NCBI RefSeq assembly: GCF_003205575.1 | Contig: NZ_PYBW01000082.1 | Span: 4,424 to 68,423 of the forward strand | Reading direction: 5' to 3' | Source: Streptomyces tateyamensis | GTDB lineage: Bacteria; Actinomycetota; Actinomycetes; Streptomycetales; Streptomycetaceae | Length of the DNA stretch: 64,000 nucleotides | Shown: piece by piece, positions 1-7,242 of the stretch | How positions within the stretch are numbered: position 1 is the first letter of the stretch | Layout of the letters: each line of letters begins with the position of its first letter | Position numbers and translations under genes: made by a program | Notes under the pieces: generated by a model | Told to the model about the DNA's origin: nothing | The model's input: only the letters and a program-made list of their open reading frames with translations | Databases searched by the model: none

Positions 1-94
1 CGCCCCGTCTCGCCCCGCCTCGCCCCGCCCCGCCGCACCCTTGCCCATGCTGCCGCGCCGCCCGCGCGACCCCGACTCCGGAAGGCCGCCCGCC

Positions 95-493
95 ATGATC
101 CGCTACCGCCGCCTCCTGCACCAGGTCCGCACCGGAGGCCGCTACCCCAGCGACGAGGAGGCCGAACGCGTCCTGGACGCCGTGCTGGCCCTACTCGGTT
201 CCCAGCTCACCGGCGAAGAACGCTGCGACCTGGCCGCCGTCCTGCCCGAGCGGGCCCGCGCCGTCTTCACTGCCCAGATCCCGCTGCCCCACCCCGTCAC
301 CGCCCCCGCCTTCGTCGACACCCTCGCCCACACCCTGGGCACCAGCCTCACCACCGCCCGCTGGGACGCCTCCTCCGTCCTGGCCGCCCTCACCACTCTC
401 ACCGACGACCACCTCACCGACCGTCTCCTCGCCCAACTGCCCCGCGGCTACGCGCTGCTGTTCGGCCGCGCGGACCTGGCCGCCGCCGCCTGA
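95..493 (+). CDS. DUF2267 domain protein
   Basis: A protein of 132 residues matching the DUF2267 family, small helical proteins whose function is not established. The typical opening is visible: a helical start, then TGGRYPSDEEAERVLDAVL, followed by LTGEERCDLAAVLPE, the repeat-like arrangement of the family. I start at ATG 95 because GGAAGG lies just upstream and the family begins at this point. An upstream ATG at 41 would add 18 arginine/proline-rich residues unlike the family. A hairpin follows the stop. No enzyme motif is visible. The next gene on the same strand encodes a STAS protein, but a terminator-like hairpin separates them, so they need not share a transcript. Confidence 0.8.
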   Translation: MIRYRRLLHQVRTGGRYPSDEEAERVLDAVLALLGSQLTGEERCDLAAVLPERARAVFTAQIPLPHPVTAPAFVDTLAHTLGTSLTTARWDASSVLAALTTLTDDHLTDRLLAQLPRGYALLFGRADLAAAA

Positions 494-500
494 AGCAGCG

Positions 501-535
501 GGCCCGGTCCGCGAGCGCGGGAGCAAGACCGGGCC
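501..535 (+). terminator. Hairpin after DUF2267 gene
   Basis: Nine-base perfect inverted repeat, GGCCCGGTC at 501-509 against GACCGGGCC at 527-535, with a 17-base loop. It starts eight bases after the stop codon. No T-run follows, as is usual for terminators in high-GC actinomycetes. Confidence 0.5.
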
Positions 536-638
536 GGGCCCTCACAGCCGGTGACGCAGCCCCCTGGACGCGGCCGCGGCCACGGGCCCCGGGACAGGCT
601 CGCGCACAGACGCCTCTCCTGGCTGGAAGGGAGCCTCC

Positions 639-1043
639 ATGTCCCCCCGGCACGGCACGCACTTCGAGAACACCAGTGTCCCGGCGCCGCTGCTGCGGAT
701 CACCACCACGACCATCCGCGACACCGCCCAGATCCTCCACCTGCACGGCGAAGTCGACCACGACCAGCGCCGACCGCTGGAGAGCGCGCTCGAGCGCGCC
801 GTGGCCGAGCGCCCGCCCCTGCTGGTCGTCGACCTCGCCGGCCTCACCTTCTGCGACTCCACCTGCCTCAACGCGCTGCTCAGGGCCCGGATCGCCGCCT
901 GCGCCGCCGGCATCCCCCTCGTGCTGGCGGCGCCCCCTGCCCAGACCTGCCGACTGCTGGAGATCACCGGTGCCGACGACGTACTCACCATCCACGACAG
1001 CGTCCGCGCCGCCCTGGCCGGCACCGAACCACGGGTCGGATGA
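639..1043 (+). CDS. STAS-domain anti-sigma factor antagonist
   Basis: A 134-residue single STAS domain of the SpoIIAA/RsbV type. In this family the unphosphorylated protein binds an anti-sigma kinase and frees the sigma factor. Residues 32-41 (ILHLHGEVDH) form the first strand with the usual GEVD-like turn. LLVVDLAGLTFCDSTCLNAL at about 61-80 is the diagnostic loop, with Ser74 in CDST as the expected phosphorylated residue. Start at ATG 639 behind GAAGGGAG. No kinase gene is adjacent. The phosphatase at 35.4-37.9 kb is the only obvious candidate partner class in the window, and that link is inference. Confidence 0.85.
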   Translation: MSPRHGTHFENTSVPAPLLRITTTTIRDTAQILHLHGEVDHDQRRPLESALERAVAERPPLLVVDLAGLTFCDSTCLNALLRARIAACAAGIPLVLAAPPAQTCRLLEITGADDVLTIHDSVRAALAGTEPRVG

Positions 1044-1056
1044 GGTGTGGCGAGCC

Positions 1057-1290
1057 ATGGAGAGCCCCCGGCGCTACGCGGTCACCCTGCCCGGCCCGCC
1101 CGGCCGGCACGTGCCGCCCGAGGTCGTCGTCGTCCACCTCACCGGCGAGTTCACCACTGCCGGGGAGCCGGTGTACGCGGATGAGGCGGGCGCCTTCCGG
1201 GTGGCGGTCGCCGGAGAGGCGGCGAGGCCGCTCACCGCGCTGCCGGGGCCCGGCCGCCACACCTGCCTTCACGCGGTGCCGCTGCCCTGA
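1057..1290 (+). CDS. Small DUF6296-like protein
   Basis: A 77-residue protein starting 13 bases after the STAS gene, so probably co-transcribed with it. It begins MESPRRYAVTLPGPPG and ends in a GRHTCLHAVPLP motif, with alternating valines (VVVVHLTGEF) suggesting beta strands. From memory it resembles the short DUF6296 family reported mainly from Kitasatospora; I could not check this. No function is known to me and there is no membrane segment or signal peptide. It ends just before the convergent HxlR gene. Codon use is normal for the neighbourhood, which supports it as real. Confidence 0.6.
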   Translation: MESPRRYAVTLPGPPGRHVPPEVVVVHLTGEFTTAGEPVYADEAGAFRVAVAGEAARPLTALPGPGRHTCLHAVPLP

Positions 1291-1308
1291 CGGGGTACTG
1301 GCTGCCCG

Positions 1309-1686
1309 CTACAGCGCCACCGGCTCGGGTCGGCCGGCGTGGTCGATGTTCTCCTCGACCCAGTTGCGCAGATGGTTGAGCGGGACCGCGGCACTCTCGC
1401 CGAGCGGGGTGAGCGAGTACTCGACGTGCAGCGGCACGGCGGGGTAGACGGTGCGGTCGAGGATGCCGAAGTCCTCCAGGCGGCGCAGGGTCTGGGTGAG
1501 CACCTTGGGGCTGACCCCCTGGAGTTTGCGCTGGAGTTCGCCGAAGCGCTGCGGGCCGTCCTCGAGCGCGCCGATGGCGAGGGCCGACCACTTGTTGGCG
1601 AGCAGGTCGAGCAGGGCGCGGCACGGGCACTGGGCGGCGTAGACGTCGTGGTGCGCGTGCTGGCCGCTCGGGCAGGTGGTCGTCAT
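1309..1686 (-). CDS. HxlR/DUF24-family redox-type regulator
   Basis: A winged-helix regulator of 125 residues. The family core is plain: CPCRALLDLLANKWSALAIG at about 21-40, FGELQRKLQGVSPKVLTQTL as recognition helix, and HVEYSLTPLG in the wing. Cys21 and Cys23 precede the first helix, where DUF24 proteins such as YodB and QorR carry their thiol sensor. Start taken at ATG 1686 (MTTTCPSG); a longer frame to 1752 would run through the operator. Divergent from a quinone oxidoreductase, as in the QorR-qor2 arrangement of Corynebacterium glutamicum. I infer that it represses that gene and responds to quinones or other electrophiles. Confidence 0.85.
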   Translation of the reverse strand: MTTTCPSGQHAHHDVYAAQCPCRALLDLLANKWSALAIGALEDGPQRFGELQRKLQGVSPKVLTQTLRRLEDFGILDRTVYPAVPLHVEYSLTPLGESAAVPLNHLRNWVEENIDHAGRPEPVAL

Positions 1687-1707
1687 GCGTGGGCTCCTCA
1701 CCAGGTC

Positions 1708-1724
1708 ACTTCCCGATGGGAAGT
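1708..1724. promoter_or_regulatory. Palindromic operator between HxlR and oxidoreductase genes
   Basis: Perfect inverted repeat ACTTCCC-gat-GGGAAGT in the 140-base divergent spacer, 22 bases upstream of the HxlR start. It is the only strong palindrome I see there and is the likely HxlR dimer site. AT-richer sequence beyond it (1736-1752) may hold the promoters. Confidence 0.6.
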
Positions 1725-1826
1725 ACTGAACCTTGAAGGTAACTATACCCACGGGGATAGCGTCGTCGACGTCGAGGGAGGGCCCGCCAACGGCCCTTCG
1801 CAGAGTGCTCTTTCAGGAGATGACGC

Positions 1827-2795
1827 ATGTCCGCAGACATGATGCGCGCGGTGGTCCAGGACGCTTTCGGCGGCCCGGAGGTGCTGCGGGTCGAGCGGGT
1901 GCCGCGCCCGGTGCCGCTGCCGACCGAGGTGCTGGTGCGGGTGCACGCGGCCGGGATCAACCCGGTGGACTGGAAGACCCGCGGCGGCACCGGCATGGCG
2001 GGCCTGCTGGGCGAGCCGCCGTTCACCCTGGGCTGGGACGTGTCCGGGGTGGTGGAGGAGGTCGGCTTCGGGGTGACCACGCTGAAGGCCGGCGACGAGG
2101 TCTACGGGATGCCGTGGTTCCCGCGCGTCGCGAACGCCTATGCCGAGTTCGTGACCGCGCCGGCCCGCCAGTGGGCGCGCAAGCCGGCCACCCTCGACCA
2201 CGTGCACGCGGCCGCCGTGCCGCTGGCGGCGCTGACGGCCTGGCAGGCCGTGGTCGACACCGCCCAGGTCACGGCCGGTCAGCGCGTCCTGGTCACCGCT
2301 GCCGCCGGCGGGGTGGGCCACTTCGCGGTGCAGTTCGCCCGCCACCTGGGCGCGCACGTGATCGCCACCGCCAGCGCGGCGCGCCACCCCTGGCTGGCGG
2401 AGCTCGGCGCCGACGAGAGCATCGACTACACCGCCACCCGCTTCGAGGAGGCCGTCAAGGACGTCGACGTCGTCATCGACCTGGTCGGCGACGACGTCGA
2501 CCGCACCAGCACCCGCTCGCTGACGGTGCTGCGCCCCGGCGGTCTGCTGGTCGCCATCCCGGCCGGCGTTTCCCCGGAGCTGGCGCAGGCGGCGCAGGCG
2601 GCCGGCGTGCGGGTCACTCCGTTCCTGGTCGAGCCGGACGGCGCCGCGCTGACCACGATCGCCGCCCTGATCGACGCCGGCCGGATCGCCGTCGAGGTGG
2701 CGGAGACCTTCCCGCTGGAGCAGGCGGGTGCGGCCCACACCCGCGGCGAGGCCGGCCGCACCCGCGGCAAGCTCGTCCTGACCGTCGCCAACTGA
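1827..2795 (+). CDS. NADP-dependent quinone oxidoreductase (MDR family)
   Basis: A 322-residue zinc-free medium-chain dehydrogenase/reductase of the quinone oxidoreductase type. The N-terminal GroES-like domain runs to about residue 120 (AAGINPVDWKTRGG, then GWDVSGVVEEVG). The Rossmann domain carries AAAGGVGHFAVQFARHLGA near residue 155-175, the AxxGGVG nucleotide loop of the family. The cysteine ligands of zinc alcohol dehydrogenases are absent. Start ATG 1827 behind CAGGAG. Likely role is cytosolic two-electron reduction of quinones or enones with NADPH, controlled by the divergent HxlR regulator. A GlcG-like gene follows 126 bases later and may be in the same unit. Confidence 0.85.
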   Translation: MSADMMRAVVQDAFGGPEVLRVERVPRPVPLPTEVLVRVHAAGINPVDWKTRGGTGMAGLLGEPPFTLGWDVSGVVEEVGFGVTTLKAGDEVYGMPWFPRVANAYAEFVTAPARQWARKPATLDHVHAAAVPLAALTAWQAVVDTAQVTAGQRVLVTAAAGGVGHFAVQFARHLGAHVIATASAARHPWLAELGADESIDYTATRFEEAVKDVDVVIDLVGDDVDRTSTRSLTVLRPGGLLVAIPAGVSPELAQAAQAAGVRVTPFLVEPDGAALTTIAALIDAGRIAVEVAETFPLEQAGAAHTRGEAGRTRGKLVLTVAN

Positions 2796-2921
2796 CCTCC
2801 CTCGCAAGAGGTTTGAAGTCCGTCTTCATCCGCGTCACCCGCGCAACCCCCACGCCCGGCTCACCGCTGCGGTGGGCCGGGCGACAGCAGCGCCACCGCA
2901 CAGGAACGCAGGAGACTGTTC

Positions 2922-3374
2922 ATGACCACCGACGCACTTCAGAAGTCCGGCCCGACCGGCTCGATCACCCAGGGCGCCGCCGGCGCGCTCATCGCGGCGG
3001 TGCACGCGGCGGCCGCGCGGATCGGCTTCGGTGCGGCGGTCGCCGTCACCGACCAGGGCGGGCACCTGATGGCCTTCGACCGCGCCGAGGGCGCACCCTT
3101 CCTCACCGTCGAGGTCGCCCTCGACAAGGCCTGGACGGCGGCCTCGTTCCACACCCCGACCCACGTGTGGAACGACTACCTGGCCAACCCGCGCGTCGCG
3201 CCCCTGGCCGGCCACCCGCGCCTGATGGCCGTCGGCGGCGGCTACCCGATCATCGAGGACGGCCGGTGCACCGGCGGTCTCGGCATCTCGGGCGGCACGT
3301 ACGAGCAGGACCAGCAGGCCGCCGAGGAGGCCCTGACCTCCCTCGGGTTCGAGCTGCCCGCGGGCTCTGACTGA
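2922..3374 (+). CDS. GlcG/HbpS family heme-binding-type protein
   Basis: A 150-residue protein of the GlcG/HbpS/DUF336 family. Family features are AAAARIGFGAAVAVTDQGGHLMAF near 27-50, the TVEVALDKAWTAASF helix, and GGGYPIIEDGRCTGGLGISGG near 107-126. HbpS of Streptomyces reticuli is an extracellular heme-degrading oxidative-stress sensor; other members are cytosolic with unknown roles. No Sec signal is visible here, so it is probably cytosolic. Start ATG 2922 behind AGGAGA. It follows the quinone oxidoreductase, which suggests a shared electrophile or redox function. A strong hairpin closes the unit. Confidence 0.8.
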   Translation: MTTDALQKSGPTGSITQGAAGALIAAVHAAAARIGFGAAVAVTDQGGHLMAFDRAEGAPFLTVEVALDKAWTAASFHTPTHVWNDYLANPRVAPLAGHPRLMAVGGGYPIIEDGRCTGGLGISGGTYEQDQQAAEEALTSLGFELPAGSD

Positions 3375-3384
3375 CCATCGGACG

Positions 3385-3418
3385 GTCGGTCCGACCGGCG
3401 CTGCCCGGTCGGACCGAC
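3385..3418 (+). terminator. Strong hairpin after GlcG-like gene
   Basis: Perfect 14-base arms at 3385-3398 and 3405-3418 with loop cgctgc, starting 11 bases after the stop codon. A well-formed intrinsic terminator. Confidence 0.75.
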
Positions 3419-3474
3419 ACCGGCACGACGCCTCCGGCAGGCGGTTCCTGACGCCGACCTGCCCTCCAGGTGCA

Positions 3475-3519
3475 TTGACACGTCGAGAGCACACTCCCTA
3501 ATCTGGACAGCGTCCAGAT
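3475..3519 (+). promoter_or_regulatory. Promoter overlapped by TetR-type operator
   Basis: TTGACA at 3475-3480 and TAATCT at 3499-3504 are separated by 18 bases, close to the SigA-type consensus. Over the -10 lies a perfect 19-base palindrome at 3501-3519, ATCTGGAC-agc-GTCCAGAT. This geometry fits direct repression by a TetR dimer, most likely the one encoded two genes downstream at 4392. Confidence 0.75.
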
Positions 3520-3561
3520 CGATGGTTCCGCACCTCCGCCTTCCCTGAGAGAGGCACCGCC

Positions 3562-4350
3562 GTGGCCACCACACCGACAGCGAAGACTCCGCCCGCGAGC
3601 AAGGACAGGCCCACCGGAAAGGACAGCCGCCGGGGCAACCCCCGGCTCAACTGGACCTTCATGGCCGTGTTCTCACTTGCCGTCACGGGCTACTTCGTCG
3701 GCCAGTACGCAACCGCCGGGCTGCAGACGCTCGGCGCTCAGCACGTCGGGCTGGCGAGCAACTACGCCCAGCGTGCACTGCCGATCCAGCTCGCCTTCTA
3801 CCTGCACATCGTCTTCGCCGGAGTCGCCCTGTCCGTGGGGCCGTTCCAGTTCGTCCGGGCGATCCGCCGACGGTGGCCCACGCTCCACCGCTGGATCGGG
3901 CGCACCTACGTCCTCGCCATCGCGGTCGGCTCGGTCGCGGCGTTCGTGATGTCGTTCGTCAGCCAGGCCGGGCTGGTGGGCCTGTTCGGCTTCGGCAGCC
4001 TCGCAGTGCTGTGGGCGTGGACCACCTACCGCGGCTACCGCGCGATCCGCGGACGCGACGTGGCCGAGCACCGGGCCTGGATGATCCGCAGCTTCGCCCT
4101 GACCTTCGCCGCCCCCACCCTGCGGCTCTGGCTCGGCCTGCTCATCGGCGCACAGGCTCTGGTCGGCAGCCATGCGACGGACCAACAGATGTTCGACAAC
4201 GCGTATGCCGCCGTCCCGTTCCTGTGCTGGCTGCCCAACATCGTCGTGGCCGAGCTCATGATCCGCCGCCGCAACCTGCCGGGTCTGCGCTTCTCCTCGG
4301 GCGCCGGACAGGTGCGCTCCCAGGTCCGGGCCACCCCCGTCCCGGAATGA
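3562..4350 (+). CDS. DUF2306 membrane protein
   Basis: A 262-residue integral membrane protein of the DUF2306 family, whose function is not established. After a basic N-terminal tail (about 30 residues) there are roughly seven hydrophobic segments, starting with WTFMAVFSLAVTGYFV. PIQLAFYLHIVFAGVALSVG and the HRWIGRTYV loop are conserved features of the family. Histidines in LHIVFAG, LHRWIGRTY and VAEHRAWM sit at or near membrane borders and could bind a metal or heme, which is inference. GTG start at 3562 behind GAGAGG. Expressed from the palindrome-covered promoter just upstream; a TetR gene follows at a 41-base gap, so the pair is probably auto-regulated. Confidence 0.8.
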   Translation: MATTPTAKTPPASKDRPTGKDSRRGNPRLNWTFMAVFSLAVTGYFVGQYATAGLQTLGAQHVGLASNYAQRALPIQLAFYLHIVFAGVALSVGPFQFVRAIRRRWPTLHRWIGRTYVLAIAVGSVAAFVMSFVSQAGLVGLFGFGSLAVLWAWTTYRGYRAIRGRDVAEHRAWMIRSFALTFAAPTLRLWLGLLIGAQALVGSHATDQQMFDNAYAAVPFLCWLPNIVVAELMIRRRNLPGLRFSSGAGQVRSQVRATPVPE

Positions 4351-4391
4351 ACTGCTGGCCCGAGGTGAGTGTCCGTGCCAAGATCGACGGC

Positions 4392-5054
4392 ATGGCCACT
4401 CGTTCGACGCGCACCCGCTCCAGCTACCACCACGGAGACCTCCGGGCCGCGCTCGTCGGGGCCGGGGCCGAGCTGGCCCGCACGGGCGGCCCCGAGGCGA
4501 TCGTGCTGCGGGAGGTCACCCGGATCGTGGGCGTGGCCCCCAACGCGGTCTACACGCACTTCGCAACGCTGGCCGAGTTGAAGTCCGCGGTCGCCCAGCA
4601 CGCCCTGCGCGAGATGGCCGCCGCCATGCTGTCGCACCTCGCCCAGGTCGAGGAACCCGCCGACGCACCGGGGGCGGCCGAGGTCCACCTGCGCGAAGTC
4701 GGCCGCGCCTACGTGCACTTCGCGCTCGACCAGCCCGGCCTGTTCCGGATCGCCATGGACGGCAATCCCGACGGGGTCGGCACCCCTGGACGCGGCGAGA
4801 AGCAGCGGGACTTCGCGAGCGAGGACCGCCCGAAGCCGGACACGCTGCTCATCGCAGCCCTGCGGCGCCTGACCGAGGCGGGCCTGCTTCCGGCCGAGGA
4901 GACGGACGCGGCCGTCATGGCCAGCTGGGCCACCGTCCACGGCCTGGCCACCATCCTGCTCAACCTGCAGCCGTTCAGGTCCGCCGCCGAGCGCGAGGCC
5001 GCCGTGGACGCAGGCCTGCACTACCTGCTGCGGGGCCTCACCAGCCGCACCTGA
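4392..5054 (+). CDS. TetR-family regulator
   Basis: A 220-residue TetR-type repressor. The N-terminal HTH contains SSYHHGDLRAALVGAGAELA then IVLREVTRIVGVAPNAVYTH, a classic TetR helix-turn-helix at about residues 10-57. The remainder is a helical ligand domain with FALDQPGLFRIAM, typical of the TetR_C subgroup often called WHG. Start ATG 4392 is chosen because the family begins at this point; GTG codons at 4365 and 4371 are in frame. It trails the DUF2306 gene and most likely binds the palindrome at 3501-3519. The inducer cannot be read from sequence. Confidence 0.85.
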   Translation: MATRSTRTRSSYHHGDLRAALVGAGAELARTGGPEAIVLREVTRIVGVAPNAVYTHFATLAELKSAVAQHALREMAAAMLSHLAQVEEPADAPGAAEVHLREVGRAYVHFALDQPGLFRIAMDGNPDGVGTPGRGEKQRDFASEDRPKPDTLLIAALRRLTEAGLLPAEETDAAVMASWATVHGLATILLNLQPFRSAAEREAAVDAGLHYLLRGLTSRT

Positions 5055-5063
5055 CGCTGCTGG

Positions 5064-5080
5064 TCGGCCTCACCGGCCGA
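5064..5080. terminator. Short hairpin after TetR gene
   Basis: TCGGCC-tcacc-GGCCGA, six perfect pairs, beginning nine bases after the TetR stop in the gap to the convergent glutaminase gene. Weak, but in the right place for a terminator. Confidence 0.35.
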
Positions 5081-5235
5081 GGGTGCCGGTGGCGCCCGCA
5101 CCGCCCTCCGCTGTGCGGCGGGACCCGACCCGCCGTCATCCCTGGGGCCTGTGTCTCGTTCTGACCCAGCCTTCGGGGATGCACCTCTCGACTGCTGTGC
5201 CCGGACTCGTTCGCCGGCCGGCGGGGTATGCCTCC

Positions 5236-6153
5236 TCAGAAGATGGACCAGCCGGTGACGGTGGTCAGGGTGTCGAGGGCGGTGATGCCGGCGATGGAGT
5301 TGCCGTGGGCGTCCAGCGCGGGGCCCCAGGTGCACAGGGTGCAGCGGCCGGGGATGACGGCGATGATGCCGCCGCCCACGCCGCTCTTGGCGGGCAGTCC
5401 CACGCGGTGGGCGAACTCGCCGGCTGCGTCGTAGGTGCCGCCGATCAGCATGACGGCGTTGACGCGCTTGGCCTCACTGCTGGTGAGCAGGCGGGTGCTG
5501 TCCGCGCGCAGGCCGTGCCGGGCCAGAAAGCCGGCGGCCAGGGCCAGATCGCGGCAGTTCATGGCGAGGGAGCACTGCCAGAAGTAGTGGTCAAGAACGT
5601 CGGGAACGGGGTTGTCGAGCCTGCCGTGGTCGGCGAGCAGGTGGGCCAGGGCGGCGTTGCGGTGTCCGTGGCGGCTCTCGCTCCAGGCGACCTCGGCGTC
5701 GAAGTCGATGCGGGGGTTGCCGCTCTCCGCGCGCAGGAAGTCGCGCAGGGTGCCGCGGTCGTCCCCGGTGAGGGTCAGCAGCCGGTCGGTGACCACCAGC
5801 GCCCCGGCGTTGACGAACGGGTTCCGCGGGATCCCCTGCTCACGCTCAAGCTGCGCCAGGGAGTTGAACGCCGCGCCCGAGGGTTCCTTGCCCACCCGGC
5901 TCCACAGCCTCTCGCCGTCGGCGGCCAGTACCAGGGCGAGGGTGAAGACCTTGGACAGCGACTGGATGGAGAACGGCACCTGCCAGTCCCCGGTCCCGCG
6001 CGGCACTGTCCGCGAGTCGGTGTCCGCGATCGCCAGGCCGAACCGGCGCGGGTCCACCGCGGCCAGCGCCGGGATGTAGCTGGCGACCCGCCCCTGCGCC
6101 AGCGCCGGCCGGACGGCGCGGGTGATGCGCTCGAACAGGTCCCGATCGTCCAT
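5236..6153 (-). CDS. glsA: Glutaminase (serine-dependent beta-lactamase fold)
   Basis: A 305-residue GlsA-type glutaminase, which hydrolyses L-glutamine to glutamate and ammonia in the cytosol. The catalytic SxxK is SLSK at about residues 65-68 in PFSIQSLSKVFTLAL. Other family blocks are EPSGAAFNSLAQLE, PRNPFVNAGALVV and the C-terminal KSGVGGGIIAVIPG. Length matches the family. Start at ATG 6153 (MDDRDLFERI) behind GGGGTGAC; a frame extending to 6243 adds 30 low-complexity residues. It faces the TetR gene tail to tail and has no obvious operon partner. No STAS or ankyrin extension is present. Confidence 0.92.
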   Translation of the reverse strand: MDDRDLFERITRAVRPALAQGRVASYIPALAAVDPRRFGLAIADTDSRTVPRGTGDWQVPFSIQSLSKVFTLALVLAADGERLWSRVGKEPSGAAFNSLAQLEREQGIPRNPFVNAGALVVTDRLLTLTGDDRGTLRDFLRAESGNPRIDFDAEVAWSESRHGHRNAALAHLLADHGRLDNPVPDVLDHYFWQCSLAMNCRDLALAAGFLARHGLRADSTRLLTSSEAKRVNAVMLIGGTYDAAGEFAHRVGLPAKSGVGGGIIAVIPGRCTLCTWGPALDAHGNSIAGITALDTLTTVTGWSIF

Positions 6154-6282
6154 GTCACCCCCGTGGGCGGGACGCCGTTGTCCCTGCCGGGGACCAGCAT
6201 GCGCCGGGCCGCCGGATCGGGGAAGGGCGCCTGGACGGGGCACGAGGCACTGCCGACCGCGCTATGGTGACGTCAAGGCACG

Positions 6283-6654
6283 ATGCACAAACCGAAAGTG
6301 ACGGGCTCTCGGATGCTGAAGCACCTCCTCCCGGCCCAGGAACCCGCTGGCGCACCCTCACCCGGCTCGGCAAGCTACGCCACCGAGTTGACGCCGTGCG
6401 TCATCGTCGTCAAATGCATGGGCCGCCGCTACCGGGCCACCGGGGCCGATGGAACGCTGACCATCACCGACGTCACCGACATCACCCGACCCGTCTGCCT
6501 CGGCGCTGCCCACCTGGACGGCGCCGGCACCTGGCAGGTCCGCACCGCACGCCGCAGCTGCCGCACGCCGGCCCGAGACCTGTCGGACGCAATCGCCCTG
6601 CTGCACGAAATTGCCTGGCCGACCCGCACCCCGTGGCCGCAGGCGCCCAGCTGA
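6283..6654 (+). CDS. Hypothetical protein
   Basis: A 123-residue protein I do not recognise. After about 35 variable residues there is a compact, beta-rich stretch (CVIVVKCMGRRYRATG, then TLTITDVTDITRPVCLG), ending in an alpha-helical DLSDAIALLHEIAWP. No signal peptide, membrane span or catalytic motif. Cysteines fall near residues 46, 51, 79 and 96, which may be chance. Start could be ATG 6283 or ATG 6313; TATGGT about 20 bases upstream of 6283 may be a -10 box. It is divergent from glsA and stands alone. Third-position GC supports coding, and a hairpin follows it. Confidence 0.5.
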   Translation: MHKPKVTGSRMLKHLLPAQEPAGAPSPGSASYATELTPCVIVVKCMGRRYRATGADGTLTITDVTDITRPVCLGAAHLDGAGTWQVRTARRSCRTPARDLSDAIALLHEIAWPTRTPWPQAPS

Positions 6655-6670
6655 CGCGCTGTGACACGTC

Positions 6671-6697
6671 CAGCGTTTCCCTCATGCGAGGGCGCTG
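6671..6697. terminator. Bidirectional hairpin between convergent genes
   Basis: CAGCG-ttt-CCCTC-atgc-GAGGG-CGCTG, ten pairs with one three-base bulge. It lies between the hypothetical gene and the convergent cupin gene and could end both. Confidence 0.55.
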
Positions 6698-6769
6698 CCG
6701 GGAACGGGTCCTGCCGCCCCCGAGGTCGGCAGCGCGGCGGTCCGCCGTAGCGTTCGTACCGAAGGCGCT

Positions 6770-7231
6770 TCACGAGGCGTATTCGTCCGAAATCTCGGTG
6801 GCGTAGTTCTTCCACAGCGGTTTCATGGTCTCGGCGTTGACTGGCTGCCCGGAATCGATCATGGCCTTGAAGTCGCGGAAGTACTGCACGTACAGGTCCG
6901 GCGTGAACGTGTTCAGCATGACCGCGTTCTCGTCGCCGACGTTGGCGAACGTGTGCGGCGCCCCGGTCGGCACGATGACCCAGGTGCCCGGCCCGGCGTC
7001 GTACTGGTCCTCGCCGACGGTGAACCGGAACGTTCCCGCCAGCACGTAGAAGCCCTCGTCGTGCTGGGCGTGGCGGTGCTGCAACGGGCTCGGGGTGCCC
7101 GGTGGAATAGTGACCTCGGCGAACCCCAGCCGGTGGTCGGTGTGCTCGCCGTTCTCCAGGATCCGAATCTGCTGCGCCCCGCTGCCGAGGATCTCGCCCT
7201 CACCGGGGCGGACGATGTTTACCTTCGCCAT
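6770..7231 (-). CDS. Cupin-domain protein
   Basis: A 153-residue single-domain cupin. Motif 1 is HRHAQHDEGFYVLAGTFRF near residues 50-70, with His/His/Glu metal ligands. Motif 2 is VPTGAPHTFANVGDEN, with the last His ligand. A C-terminal helical tail holds QYFRDFKAMIDSG, seen in cupins annotated as quercetin-dioxygenase-like. Activity cannot be assigned from these motifs. Start ATG 7231 behind GGGAACG. It begins 11 bases after the AraC-type gene on the same strand, so the two form an operon, and the regulator probably controls this gene or responds to its substrate. Confidence 0.8.
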   Translation of the reverse strand: MAKVNIVRPGEGEILGSGAQQIRILENGEHTDHRLGFAEVTIPPGTPSPLQHRHAQHDEGFYVLAGTFRFTVGEDQYDAGPGTWVIVPTGAPHTFANVGDENAVMLNTFTPDLYVQYFRDFKAMIDSGQPVNAETMKPLWKNYATEISDEYAS

Positions 7232-7242
7232 GACGTTCCCAT

